A stretch of 64,000 nucleotides of DNA. It comes from Strongylocentrotus purpuratus (lineage: Eukaryota; Echinodermata; Echinoidea; Camarodonta; Strongylocentrotidae). Shown in pieces: positions 11,491 through 24,189 of this stretch (positions are counted from its first letter, which is position 1; the number at the start of each line of letters is the position of its first letter). The notes beneath the pieces are model-generated. The model was not told the origin of the DNA. It did not search any database and worked only from the letters and a program-made list of their open reading frames with translations. A program made the translations under genes and the position numbers. The DNA lies in contig NW_022145605.1 in the NCBI RefSeq assembly GCF_000002235.5, positions 35,680,579 to 35,744,578 of the forward strand, in the 5' to 3' direction.

Positions 11491-13728
11491 ATTCCGGTAG
11501 TTGACCGCTGTTCATGGTTTAGCTTGACCATCCCGGTAGCTGACCATTGCCCTTAGCGATGTCCAGCTCCAACATTCGATAATAGACAAGGGAAATAATT
11601 GCGAATAAATGAAGGATGGTTTGAAGAGTGCCAAATGTCAATATTGATTACTGCTGAATTCATTTCAAGAACAAGAGAATTAGATTGCGTGGTCTGGGGG
11701 TTACAATGGGAAAGCTTTATTCCTGGAGTAGTGGAGATGTCAACAGGCTTTGTACCTATGAGTCGTTTGAAAGGTTTAAAGTGGAACGACTTTAAAATGT
11801 ATTGCGGTATTAACAAAATCTGGCAAGATACCTTTGAATCATTCCACGCAATTTGTGTGTTAATTCAACTCTTTAAAACTTCGCCAGCATTTAAACTATA
11901 TCAATATATTTATGTGATCATGTTGACATTCCTAAACCTGTGTGTGTATTATGTGCATTTCATTTTCGCACCGTTGCTTCATTCACATAAATCAAGCAAT
12001 TTTTAGAACTACAAATCATATTTTCCACATGAGACATGATTCGCAGGCAGCATATGTGAAAATCAGTAAGTATACTCAAATTCTGATTTCTGTATAAGAA
12101 GAACATTCGTCCAAAGAGACATAAATGAGTATGGTCTTCATGCAAGAATATTTTATTGTTAAGATTAAAGGTGCACATAGATACGATAAATACATATATT
12201 CATCATTTTGTAAAAAACAATGTATTTCATATGCAGATATGAGAAAAAATTACAAACATTGGTGCTTCATGTCGTAGTTTTGGACACCTTCCCAATTGTC
12301 ACCAACCCGCCCATGAATGAAACCATTTCCTCCAAGGGCATTCTCTTGTTGGCGGCTCTGTTGGTAATATTGATGTATCCTCTCTTTCACTATCAAGTCA
12401 ATTGATATTAACTCTCCTTTCTAGTTCCTTCCCAGATTGTCAGACGTGGGTCCGTTGTCTTCGGCTCTCACAAACATCACTCTATGGCATTATACGTCAG
12501 TCGAACTGGGAAGGGTATAGTCATGTCATATCATGATGCTTCTCTAATGAATCATCGTCGTCTTCCCCTCAACAAGGGTAAAGGGCTTCAGGATGTTTGT
12601 CCTGCCACGTTTTGTAAAGTGGATCAGAGAGACAACAAGAGAAGGAATTCGTATATAATTCTCTCGAACGGATATATCCACGGGTTGGAGAATAGGATGG
12701 AAAGATAATTAAGCCCAGAACTGGTTCATTGTAAGATGGCTCAGTATCAATACCGTGACCCATTTGTATGCATTATTATTATTTGTTTTACGATATTGTA
12801 CATCCGGCATTGAGGCAAGATTGACTTTGCGTGCTATGGATACGACTTAATTTATAGCTTTGTTTTTGCGTTCAATGCTCTGTACGTTTTAAGTCTAAAA
12901 GTATTGCTAATCATTCTTCATTTTTTTTAAATTTACATCGTAAAAAACTTTCTTTTTAATCGTATCAGCTACATTCTACATACTTGTAAACTGATTCATT
13001 TATCTCTTGTCTAAGATAAATGTGTCTAATAATTCACCAATAATATATATTTGTTGTATTACAACTGTATGCACTTCCTTTTTTGTTATATAATAAGATC
13101 GATAAGATAAACCAGATAATTTCTTTTTAGGTATATCAAATTCAATTCAATTCAATTTAATTAATTCAAATGAATTAAAATGGCTATATAATTGTAATTG
13201 AAAACATAACTTCACCATAAAAAAAACATGGCATTCTTTTTGGAGGTTTGGTAGCTGAAAGACCATTACCATGCTAGAAAGAGTCGATTCCTGACAACAG
13301 TTTCATTATAATCATTTACAAGTATTATAGGTATATCAAACCTCCATTTGCTACAATGATCTTACTTCTGATGTATTCAGTTGAGAAAAGGAGTTTAACA
13401 TTTATTTTTTAAAGAATGAAATTTCAACAACTTTATAGATAGCTAGTCTTTTCTTCCCTCAAATTTCTCCTCTTCATATGGGATAAACACTGACAGGAAT
13501 TAAGCATCCTAGAACAGATGTTGAAACAGAGCCCCTCAGAGAAGGAGGAATAAAATATGACCACAACAAATGGAAAAATTTATAAAGACATAGATAGGGT
13601 AAAAGGCAATATAGTGCTTTTTAAATGCCCCAGGGTTCAGATTATGTTTCAACACGGTGGCCATTATTTCAGCCAGTATACCGAAAGATTACAATCGATG
13701 GTGTAAAGTGTCCTGTCCGAACAGTAGG
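11491..13728. other. Unannotated AT-rich sequence
   Basis: An imperfect AATTC/AATTCAA run lies at about 13137-13170. A 135-codon open frame (11599-12006) and a 61-codon frame (12220-12405) show no domain I recognise and no convincing splice context. Confidence 0.35.
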
Positions 13729-13886
13729 GAGAGGGAGAGAGAGAGAGAGAGAGAGAGAGGAGAATGGGATAGAGGGAGAGAGAGAGAGAGGGGGGAGAGA
13801 GAGAGGGCGAGATGGGGCCATAGTGATGAGTGAGAAAGAACATTAGAGAAAGAATGGGAGAGAGAGAGAGTGAGAAAGAGTGAAAT
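13729..13886. repeat. (GA)n microsatellite tract
   Basis: An imperfect GA tract broken by GGGATAGAGG and GGGGCCATAGTGATG spacers. Confidence 0.95.
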
Positions 13887-14179
13887 ATTTTTAGTTACTT
13901 ATGATGACATAACTATACAGTATAAACAAATTGAGGTGAACGGGAGGGGGGGGGGGGCAGGGGGTAAACATTAATAACCATGAGGTATAGGAAAGAAAAT
14001 CAAAGGCATACATAATTTCATAATTTGGATGAATATCGTTATCAAGTTCCTTCCGCCCTTTGCTTTCGATGTCTTTCTCACTGTGTAACTGCGTCTAAAT
14101 ATGGAAAGCAACTGTTTTGCAGACAGTGCAATATTTACTTTTATCACATTCTATGAATCATAATCGATTCCCTTCCACT

Positions 14180-14201
14180 TTCTCCCTCCCTCCTCTCTCT
14201 T

Positions 14202-14241
<40 letters not shown>

Positions 14242-14290
14242 TCTCTCTCTCTCACTTTCTCTCTTTCTCTCTTTTTCTATTTCTCTCGTA
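14180..14290. repeat. (CT)n microsatellite tract
   Basis: CT-rich tract, nearly pure between about 14208 and 14255. Confidence 0.95.
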
Positions 14291-17249
14291 ATCTATAGCT
14301 GCTCGGTTTTTAACCCTTTCTCAAACAATAATACTTGAACTGGCATTGCAACGATGAAATAATAGCAGTGATAGTATTTTTCAATTCCAAACACCGTGAA
14401 CATGCTCGAAAAGCAAATGGAAAGCGAAATCAGCAAATCTTTTTTTTTTTTTTATTAGTAAAGACTGATCACAGGTGCGCCTTCGTATCTCATTACTTAC
14501 CCTGTTTTTCTCATAATCGTTTGCATTATTCTAGTTTCACCTATAAAAGTACATTCACTCCAACTGGTTCACGTTAAGTCGTTAAGTTCTATAAAGCCCC
14601 TATCCGCTATTATAATATTGGAAAATACACGGCGTGAAAATATCTGAAGATAATTACGCCCGCACGCAGACGGTTAATGATAGTATTCGCGGGAAGTTTT
14701 TGAAGACGTCAAATTTCCGCTCTTCTTAGTGATATTTCCGGCTGAGAAGCCGTAATAGGAGCCATTGCGAGCTTCCAGTGAAAGTATAACAAAAAGCGTT
14801 AGAAATGTGAAATGTCAATACTTGTAATAAAAGGGCATTAGCGGGTTGGTTTGGCAAAATCAGCTCATTTTACTCCAGAAAGAAGATATCAAAACCTTTT
14901 GAGATTGTAAAGGGGCTGAGTAAGCAAAGAAATGGTATTAAGAGGATCAATAATAATAACTATGCTTTGAATCATACTCTAGATGAGGAAATATCGCGCT
15001 TAAGGTTAGTTTGCACAAGTTTCTCACATTACTTATTTCATCAACTGAGCCATCAGCTCTCTCAAAGTGCTGCTTACATGTAACTATAGGCGGACACTGA
15101 TGTGTCCTCATCCTTATTATGCATGTATACCTCGAATAAAGTAGACATTTTGCCTCCTTTTATTGCAATGTTGCAGTTTAGTAAAACTTATACGGTATAA
15201 GTGAAGTGAAGGAAATATTGGCGTATGGTCGCAGGGTACGGTGTGCGTTGGTAGCAATCAATCGATTCATAAGATGGTTTAAACCAATTATGATAATTGT
15301 ATATGTAAGCCGGAACAGAAAATACTCGTACGGTCAAAAAAAATAATATAGGTCTACTTGTCTAGTTATAAGGTCTACCACAAGCAAATTGCATCTACGT
15401 CCTTTTCGATCCAGGTTTATGATAATAAATACCTAACATTTCTGGGGTAACAACAATATTAACAGGTTCCTCATGAAAAGAGCTGTAGTAATACTAATAA
15501 TGCTACATGTATGTAGTTGTTATATTTTAACTACAATTGGATCCAGGGCCGAAAGGTAATCTGTCAAGACTTTGCATCAATGTTCTGTTGAACTTTCATT
15601 CAACTTGATGCATGTGTTGTCAGATGTCACTTTCCTTCCGTTGTGTTTCCAAATTTAATCTTCCCGCAATTCATCCCTTTTCCAAAAGGATTAGTTTTCG
15701 TCAATTAATTACATAAACTCCTTGGTGAATATCCGAAGCTTCATTCATTTCGCCAAATTATTATGTTGAGCTTTGTTATAAACTATCCACCTGTTTCACG
15801 TCGTATGTGCTATTCCCTCCCACGTTCTCCCCAGTCTGGCGAGTTACATTGAATTATGTCGATCTACCTTGCGGCATTACGGAGCTCACATTCCATAGAG
15901 TGTCGCAAGAATTTCCGCTATAGGGAAAAGTAAGAGATATCCCTTTTTCAATTATTTGTCGTCTCAAATTGGCCACGCCTTCCGTGGAAGCTGAAACGCC
16001 AAGCGAGCGATAGGATCGCTTCTTATATGACCTTGGTATTTTTTCGCGCCTGGCTTATGTTCGATTAAGCCCCATTAGCTGTCAAATTTTGTCGCCTGCA
16101 TACCGATGGTCTTCATGATAATGATGGAAGAATGAGATGAAGAAGGAAAAGAAGAAGAAGAAGAAGATGGAAGGAGAGATTAAACCAGAGTAAATATCCT
16201 GTGATATCGAAGCATCTTCTTTTCTCTAACGATCATCGTCATTAGTTAGTTACATCATACCTACCGACCTACTAATTACTGTCACACTTATCCTTAATGT
16301 AACGTTTCTCGCAAAGGGGAGGGGGGAACTTCTGTGATAGAACAAGGTATTGAATATCAAGGTTTACATTTTCTCTTATGTTACTCTGTTCATTAAGGCA
16401 GTGTACTCCCATCCCTTCCCGGTATAAATACATATAAAATACATCATTTCTATACTACGTGTGATGTCTGCTCCTCTTGCAGCGATGATTTTCCTCCTCT
16501 AAATGGACAAGTGCCCCTCCGTAGAGATAGAAAAGTGCCCATTCTGAGGGGAGATTACTCTCCCAAGGAAATAGTGAACGTCGAACGTGAACTTCCGATC
16601 TAAAATTGTGACTAAAATATCATGTATGCTTTTTGGTGATGTAGAGTCACTGTTTGTTTAACCTTCTACTGCAAGATCTGCAAAGGTGGACAAACGCCCT
16701 GACATGATAACCGAAATGACATTAATTCAGTCTGAGTAGGGCTGTATCCATCCAATTAAAAGTGATTTTGTCTATAAGGTGGCTATGGTTTAACCCCCCT
16801 CACATGAATGTATTCAGGCCCCCCTTATTCTTGTCTCGATTATAAATGAATTAAAGTGACTCAGATGCGCTTTTAGGCGATGAACGCATGAACCGTAAGC
16901 CCCTCAAAGCCCCCCTCCCCTCACCAATTTTATTTTACAACTGCCTCTGCCAATGAATTTCCAAACCACATTCCGTTAATCACATTTCGCTTGCCATACA
17001 GTGTGGGATCTCTCGAGATATCCAGGGGCAGCTCCAGAGTATTAGTGAAAGGGGACATAGTTCTCTAACAGTTCTTACATGCAAAAAATTAATAGATATA
17101 AGTTTGTATTTAATTAGTGATAGCGAACCATAGGGGAATAATCGCACCCCATAACGCCGCCCTCGAAGTAATCTAACATTTTGTATGTACACATGTCATA
17201 GGTTTTTTAACAAATGGCGTACAATCTAATCAATTTTACCTAAAAAGAT
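14291..17249. other. Unannotated sequence
   Basis: Apart from a (GAA)-rich patch near 16143-16167 and short homopolymers, no structure or coding signal could be supported. Confidence 0.35.
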
Positions 17250-17450
17250 AATAGTAGTAGTAGTAGTAGACTTTATTGGGTAACTTGTTTAGCACAAGGC
17301 TAATCTGCCACAAGGTCCATTGCATATTAATAAAAAGCAAGTTGAATATACAACAGTTTAACACATACAGTAGCATTAAACAATACATATGAAAATAGTT
17401 TACAACATACTGAAATGAATTATACATTAATTGATTACAATGAGACACTT
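17250..17450 (-). mobile_element. LINE-like 3' end with trinucleotide tail
   Basis: Read on the minus strand, the segment ends with GGACCTTGTGGCAGATTAGC, then CAAGTTACCCAATAAAGTC, and closes with a (TAC)n run at 17250-17270. A short-unit tail directly after a conserved-looking 3' segment is typical of CR1/L2-type LINEs and the SINEs that use them. No reverse-transcriptase coding part is present, so this is a 5'-truncated copy. The class is inferred from the tail style only. Confidence 0.5.
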
Positions 17451-18194
17451 CATTGACATTTGGCTGATAAGAAATACATGCATATGATAAGAAAATTGTA
17501 AACTATTTATTCATTTATTAATTAAGTAAATAGGATAACAAAATTATCTCATATTTTTCCAAAAAACGAAAAAACAGCAAAAAAACTGTGTATATTATAA
17601 AACACAAAAGCATAAAATACAATAAGATGATAGGATTTATATAATAAAGATTCCTTTATTCGAAAAATATAAATTCAGAAGGCAATAACGAAATCACATA
17701 TGAGTCTGGGTACATTATGTGAATGATACCAAATTAAATAACATTTGTGAATTTAAAAATTATTAGATTGCAAATTCTGATGATAAGATGAAATGTGTTT
17801 TGTTCTTATTGTTTTTTAATTATTTGTACATCGTAGTAGAGATATTGATAGCATGGTATCTGCGCATCCTTAATACCAGCACCACGTAGTCAACTGAAAT
17901 AGTGCAAGGATGATTCAATATTGTTCCAAATGTGTTAATTGATTGGTATGACTTCTGTTTATTCCTGAAGGCAAATGATTTATACAAAAATAAGTATAGT
18001 TTTATAGGGCGTGAGTCATCATTCAGGTGGTTTAACCCTCACCTTTTAAAAGATGATATTTCACCTCTTATGATAAATCAGAGCCAACAGTTGTTTTTGA
18101 AACAGTTTTAATAGGAGGTTTGCCCCTTCTCAATCAGTATAACAGGGAAAACGTCATTTTTTCACGGGCTTTAGTGAAATTCGACATTGATATG

Positions 18195-18196
<2 letters not shown>
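17451..18196. other. Unannotated, very AT-rich
   Basis: Low-complexity AT-rich sequence with no recognisable gene or element. Confidence 0.4.
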
Positions 18197-18238
<42 letters not shown>

Positions 18239-18313
18239 CTCTCCCTGTCTGCATGTCTCTCTCTGTCTCTCTCTCTCTGTCTCTCTCGCTCTTACACCCT
18301 TTCTCTCTCCCTA
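18197..18313. repeat. (CT)n microsatellite tract
   Basis: A pure CT run at about 18200-18235 continues as interrupted CT/CTGTCT sequence. Confidence 0.95.
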
Positions 18314-19104
18314 GTTCGTGTTCTGAGCTTTTAACGTGTAAATCCACATGTCGACATCAGAACCTAATTTGTAGAATTTTTGTTTTGTGGATTAGAAAAG
18401 GCACGAGATATAAGTATGATTTTGAACAGACGTCACACTGAGGTTTCTACCTCTTGAGTATGAACAAGACTGAATTTTTACAATATCAAGACAGAAAACA
18501 AAAACTGAATTGAGGAAATAAAGTGAAGACAGAGAAAGCGAGCAAGAACAAAGGTGACAGGCATGGAGATATAGCTAAAATAAAGGAACTATAAGGTGGG
18601 GTCGATTGTGAGGTTACTGTTGAAAAAAACTCCAAATCACCCACAACAGACTTAAAGAGAGGAATTCTCATCTAGACCACTTTTATTACAATCAATTCAA
18701 AAGAGATCTTGGTATCCAAATATCTTCGGCTTTTTCAGATGTCATGTCTTGATGCACAGTATTCCATAATGAAAGGTTTGTGCTTTTGTAGTCCATTCTG
18801 AGATAACAATTCCAATCGTGCCCCTCCCTCATTTTGAACAGAGCTTGTAATTTATAACATGATTCTTCTTGTGCTAGCAATGTGCCAGTTTTTTCTCTTC
18901 TTTATCCTTTTCATTCGCTCATGAGTTGATAACTCAAGGCGGACGGGCGACAGCAAAGTGACATAATTTGCTGATTGGATCCGAGGAGAATAAGAAACCG
19001 AATCATTAAGTTCATATACAATCCTAATTTACACGTCACAATAACGCCATTGTCAAAGCAATGGATTTGACCTTAACACGATTACAAAGGTTTTCAAGAA
19101 AATC

Positions 19105-19287
19105 TAGCCTTTTGTTTTTCCTTTAGAAAACCTGTTCGGACAATTCGATATGTCATTGTTACATTTACACATTCAAAAAGGTGGCGGACGAGAATATTGA
19201 AATAGTCTTTTGTATTGCCCTAGAAAACCTGTCGTATTATGTAATGTGTCATTCCAATGTAATGTTGACATTCAAAAGGTAATGGAC
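19105..19287. repeat. Diverged tandem duplication, ~97 bp unit
   Basis: The first copy (19105-19190) contains TTTAGAAAACCTGTTCGGAC, TATGTCATTG and CATTCAAAAAGGTGGCGGAC. The second (19202-19287) repeats this order as CCTAGAAAACCTGTCG, TGTGTCATTCC and CATTCAAAAGGTAATGGAC. Identity is moderate, so the duplication is not recent. Confidence 0.6.
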
Positions 19288-19638
19288 TATACTATACTAC
19301 TAAAGTCGCCTCAGGTTGATCTCTTGAAAGTCTATGCGATCATGATATCCGCGAAAATATAGTCGGGAATTATCATCTGATCATAATGCGGTGCAAACAG
19401 ATGATATCTTGTGTTGACATTTACACACATACCTGGATAATGCCTGCTCCAGTGAATACAGCTGCTCGTATTAATGACTAGAATCGGGTCAATCGTATAC
19501 TATTGCCCTACTTTCTACCCTTGCTGGGTTATCCCCCAGAGATTGTAACCGTTATGAGTAGAGCCTGTATGCTCCATAGTGTGGTTCTCCTTGGTATATT
19601 GATATGTTAGATTCGCTCTGTTCAGTGGTCCTTGTCCC

Positions 19639-20442
19639 TCGTGATACAACAACCTTTCATATTTGAGTCCAACTTAATCCTCTTCATACCACTTCAATGG
19701 TTGGTAACACGTCGTTTTTTCCGAAGGTTCGTTATTCCGAAGGAGCGTTATTTCGAAGGTTTGTTTTTCCGAAGGTTCGTAATTCCGAAGGAGCGTTATT
19801 TCGAAGGTTCGTTTTTCCGAAGGTTCGTAATTCCGAAGGAGCGTTATTTCAAAGGTTCGTTTTTCCGAAGGTTCGTTTTTCCGAAGGTTCGTCATTGCAA
19901 AGGTGTGTAATTCCGTTGGTGTATAATTCCGAAAGTTCGTTATCTGTAGTATAATATTTCGGAAGGTTCGGTGGTCCGAAGATCATAATTCCGAAGATTC
20001 GTTTAAAAGTTTTATAGTTCCGAAAAAACAGTGGTATTAATTTCGAAAATGTAATAGGGTTCACAATTGCGAAAATGGCAAGGAACCCTGTATCGTATAC
20101 GAACCTTCGGAATAACGACCAGACGAACCTTCCGAAAATGAACCCTATTCACTTTCAGAATTGAGAACCCCCGATTATTGAAATGAACCTTCAGAAAACG
20201 CAACAAATTTTCGGAATCATGAACCCTATTTCTTTTTTCGAATTACAAATTCCCTGAAATGGGACATTTATGTTTCGGAATCAGGAAACTTCGAAATTGA
20301 GAGCCTTCGGAAAACGAACCTTCGAAATAACGCTCCTTCGGAATAACGAACCTTCGGAAAAACGACGTGTAACCAACCATTGGAGTGGTATGAAGAGGAT
20401 TAAGTTGGACTCAAATCATTATGAAAGGTTGTTGCATCACGA
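19639..20442. mobile_element. Foldback element built of 16 bp units
   Basis: The left end, from 19639, begins TCGTGATACAACAACCTTTC, followed by a non-repetitive ~70 bp subterminal segment. The right end, to 20442, is the inverted copy of the same. Between them lie tandem 16 bp units of the type TTCCGAAGGTTCGTTA in one orientation on the left, and their inverted, more decayed forms on the right, meeting near 20040-20100. On the left the units form a 48 bp trimer repeated three times from 19719. There is essentially no central non-repeat core and no transposase. This matches foldback transposons. A target duplication is not evident. Confidence 0.85.
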
Positions 20443-21277
20443 TATGATAGTTACATCTTGGTAAAGTGGTTTGGATTGTTTTTCCCTACGCTATTCTTGA
20501 TGCTAAATAAGTTAAATACGAAGTTGTTTATCCTCAATGCAATTTAGTTCAGGATCGAATTACACAACGAATTGCTTTAGTTTTCTCCTTGATATTTCGA
20601 CGTGTTTTTCCTTCTGACATTTTGTATTCTCAGACAACAAATTAGCGCAGAATAGAACTCGAGATCACAATATTTCTCGGTTGTGGAGACAAAAGTAAGA
20701 TCCCGCTTGATAATATTTTGGAGACAGGAGATTAGTTTTTAACAAGAAAACAGGATACAAGACGTCGAAAGGCTATTAAGTTATGATGGGAAGTCAACAT
20801 AAAGATGAAGAAATTTAGCCAGGATTGAGACTGATTACGTTTATGTTTATACAAAAATCGGTTTAAAATCAATGACGGGGGAGGGGATAAGAATAATGCT
20901 AGAACCACCCAAAAATAGCATCATACGAGTATTTTATAGAATTTGAATAGAAATTAAAATCAACACAGAAAATTCACTTTTCAGCAGGATAATAAAATTA
21001 ACACAAGCGTTTCCTGTGTAAAATATAACAATTCGTAAGTATGGTCTATGCAGGACAACGAATTTGTAGGTGTTTTGGGTCGAATTTACTAAAGTTATTA
21101 CATCGTATGATTAAAACATTATGCCGATCATTACAACGTAATATGAATGTGTTTGCTATGCTTAATATCTACCAATCACAAGCAATAGCAATCTGCAGTG
21201 AAGAAAGACAAAAATGGATGGATTGAAATTCAGCTACTAGGAAGAATTAGACGCGACTACTTGAATGGAAACAAAGA
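20443..21277. other. Unannotated AT-rich sequence
   Basis: Nothing recognised. Confidence 0.4.
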
Positions 21278-21570
21278 ACAAGAGAAGGGTAATGAAGAGA
21301 GAGATGGATGGAGATGATGTGAGAAAAGAGAGGGGAGAAAGAGAGGGGGAGGGGAAAGAGAGATGAATGGAGATGGTATAACAAAGGACAGGGGAGAGAG
21401 GGGGAGGGGAAAGAGAGATGAATGGAGATGGTATAACAAAGGAGAGGGGAGAGAGGGGGAGGGGAAAGAGAGATGAATGGAGATGGTATAACAAAGGAGA
21501 GGGGAGAGAGGGGGAAAGAGAGATAGATGTAGATAATGTGAGAGAAGATAGATGGAGGGGAAGTAAGATA

Positions 21571-21652
<82 letters not shown>

Positions 21653-21668
21653 GAGAGATAGAGAGAAA
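21278..21668. repeat. Purine-rich minisatellite (55 bp unit) and (GA)n
   Basis: The block AGATGAATGGAGATGGTATA occurs at 21361, 21416 and 21471, giving an exact 55 bp period, with degenerate copies on both sides. Nearly pure GA runs follow at about 21577-21660. Open frames on both strands here follow the repeat. Confidence 0.9.
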
Positions 21669-22297
21669 GCGAAGAATGAACAATCTATAGAGTGTGAGCG
21701 ATGACAGGCAAAAGGGTAAAGGACGGTATACGCGGAAAGAAAGAGAGGCGAGAAGGCGAATTACAAAAGGGATGAAGGAAAGCGATAAACGTAAAGTCTA
21801 GATTGGATGATGGAAGGAAGGAGAAACAGATGAAGGACAGGGTAGTAGAGAAAATGAAAGCGAAAGAAGATCATCCACCTTTATTAGGGGCTCCCATCAA
21901 GCAAACTGACAATTAACTCTGACACTGAATTACCTGTGGCAAGGTTAACGAGGGGCTTATGCATGTCAGGGATAAATCGATCAGTAAGATCAGAAGCCTC
22001 CCTCTCCTCTTTCATCACGACCTGCTTCATTTCTCCCCCTTTTTTTTTGCTCTCTAATTGTTAAACCTTGCTTTCAAATATCTGCACACCGTTCTCCCCA
22101 GGAATGTTCTGATAGTTTTCTTTCAATAACTTGTTACTGTAAGTAAGTTCTTTATTAATTCCCAATCAATGACGCAGTGTAGAAAATAGAATATAAATGA
22201 TTTGTTGTCTCTTCCAAAGATTACGGGAACTGGTAAATAGATAGAGAGGGAATGAGAAGGAGACAAAGATAAAGAGTGAGATAAAAGAGAGACAAAA
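21669..22297. other. Unannotated sequence
   Basis: No gene or element recognised. The first ~200 bases remain purine-rich. Confidence 0.4.
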
Positions 22298-22333
22298 ATT
22301 GAGGAGAGAGAGAGAGAGAGAGAGAGAGAGGGG
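22298..22333. repeat. (GA)n microsatellite
   Basis: A nearly pure GA run ending in GGGGGCGG. Confidence 0.9.
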
Positions 22334-23064
22334 GCGGCTTAAGAGAAGTCGGGGAGTGGATGAGAGATCTAAATAATGATTATGAGTTTTCAATGACATT
22401 ATAATGTGAGGCACTAATGATGTGATTTAACCATGGGGAATACTGGTTACATCGTTATGATCTAATATTGTATCTGTATACATACAATGCCAGGAAACAA
22501 CTCTACATCTATGTTAGATAACCAAACGCATGTACTCTATACGCCATCCAGTTTCAAACGATGAAAGGGCAATACATGACATAGGATGGTACTCCTAACA
22601 AGCGAATTGTTTTTATAGCCGGCGACCCCATTTACACTTAAATAATGAAAAGGGCATATTAATGTGAAAAAGAAGAACTATTGAATAAAAAGCGCTTCCC
22701 ACCGCCTTTTCATACCCTAAGAAGTGCACGGGGATTATTGCGGTGTTGTAATTACGCGGGAAATTTCTTGATATTTGTTGTTGCCGCTGTTTCTCTTTAT
22801 TTTTCCTCTAAATGTAATTACATAATAACTATTATTTAGGCAAAGTAGAGAGGCTGAATTTTTTTGTTATGAATTAGTTAATAAATAAGTCAAACAAGAA
22901 ACTACATTTGAAAATACAGGCTAAAGAATCGTTCATATCTTCCCATAATTGCATATTGCTTCTTTCAATTATATTTGGGAGGTATATCAATGGCATCAAT
23001 AATGGTTATTATCTACGTTATCGATCATCCATTCATAGTATGCCTGTGTATGATATACGTTATG

Positions 23065-23221
23065 GGCCCCGTTGCATAAAACTTACCATTGATGGTAACT
23101 TTTCCATCAATGTCGACTACCGTAATAACAGGGCTCAACAGCCAATCAAAATCATGGTTTCCATGGTAGTTACCGTTGATGGTAAACTTACCATCAATGG
23201 TAAGTTTTGTGCGACGGGGCC
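23065..23221. mobile_element. 157 bp TIR element (MITE), ATG target duplication
   Basis: The left end GGCCCCGTTGCATAAAACTT and the right end, read inverted as GGCCCCGTCGCACAAAACTT, form a TIR that continues through ACCATTGATGGTAA. The trinucleotide ATG lies immediately outside both ends (23062-23064 and 23222-23224). Interior repeats of ACCATTGATGG/CCATCAATGG let the whole element fold. A 3 bp duplication with GG-starting TIRs suits PIF/Harbinger-type elements, which is a family inference only. Confidence 0.75.
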
Positions 23222-23564
23222 ATGGTGTTCTTAGACTCTGCATTAAAAACACTTTACCGTTATATAAGCTATGAAACAAGTCAGCATCCGGAGGGTAGTG
23301 TTGGATGCGGTGGGCCTCGGCCTGGACGGGATAATTTGAAGAAAAGCATTAAGTGTCTACAAAAAACATTTAAGAAAACACGATACCGATGTCCTGGGTA
23401 AACAAACTGTCCATTAACACAGCAGCGATCTGTCACATTGAATTAACCCAGACCATTCAGTATACGTCAGAGAATCATGAAGTGTGTTGGCTTGCATGCA
23501 TGGAGGCGGGGATGGGGTGATTTTGAGGCAACAACTTTACAGGAAACTACATCTGGTTTATCCC

Positions 23565-23860
23565 GACAGTTGTAATGATCACGACCGTCATCATCATGAT
23601 CGTTACCATCAGCAGCAGAAGCATCCTCGTTAGTTTCGTAATACCAACATCCAGCATCGTCATTATCATTATTATCATAATCATCGCTCTTCTTGTTTGT
23701 TTGTTTGTTTGTTTTATTCATTTAGATACGGTGATAAAAACCTGCTTCCAGCCGCAAGGCAATCCTCCTCACAATCATCATCATCGTCTTCATCATCAGC
23801 ATCATTATCAACATCATCACAATGTTCTGTCGCTTCCTCTTCTTCATCATGCCTAAAATC
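23565..23860. repeat. Imperfect (ATC)n/(CAT)n region with GTTT run
   Basis: Scattered ATC/CAT triplets occur throughout, with a (TTGT)n run at about 23693-23715. Asp/His/Ser-rich frames on both strands derive from it. A smaller ATC-rich patch follows at about 24105-24185. Confidence 0.75.
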
Positions 23861-24189
23861 TACATTTTCCCCTTCAAATCATCTTTATCGTAATATATAA
23901 TAATTTTGATTCTTGGAAAGTTCATAAACATGAAAAACAAAGAATATTCATTCCGTTTATTTGACAGAATATTAATGCAAAAACACCCACTTTGCACATT
24001 GATGAATAAACATAAAAGACAGCGTGTCACTCATCTTTGATCGCAATCTTTATCTGATATTACTCATTTAATGACAGAACGCAATACAACAAAACAAAAT
24101 AAAGTCCATCATCTTCATCATGGCCATCGTGACCATCACCCTTATCGTCACCATCGCATGTCATCGCTACCATCATCCCTCTCACACTA

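Noticed and set aside
19632-19954. Open frames with a FRRFVIPKERYFEG repeat
   Set aside because: They follow the 48 bp trimer of the foldback arm and occur in more than one frame and strand, as expected without selection.
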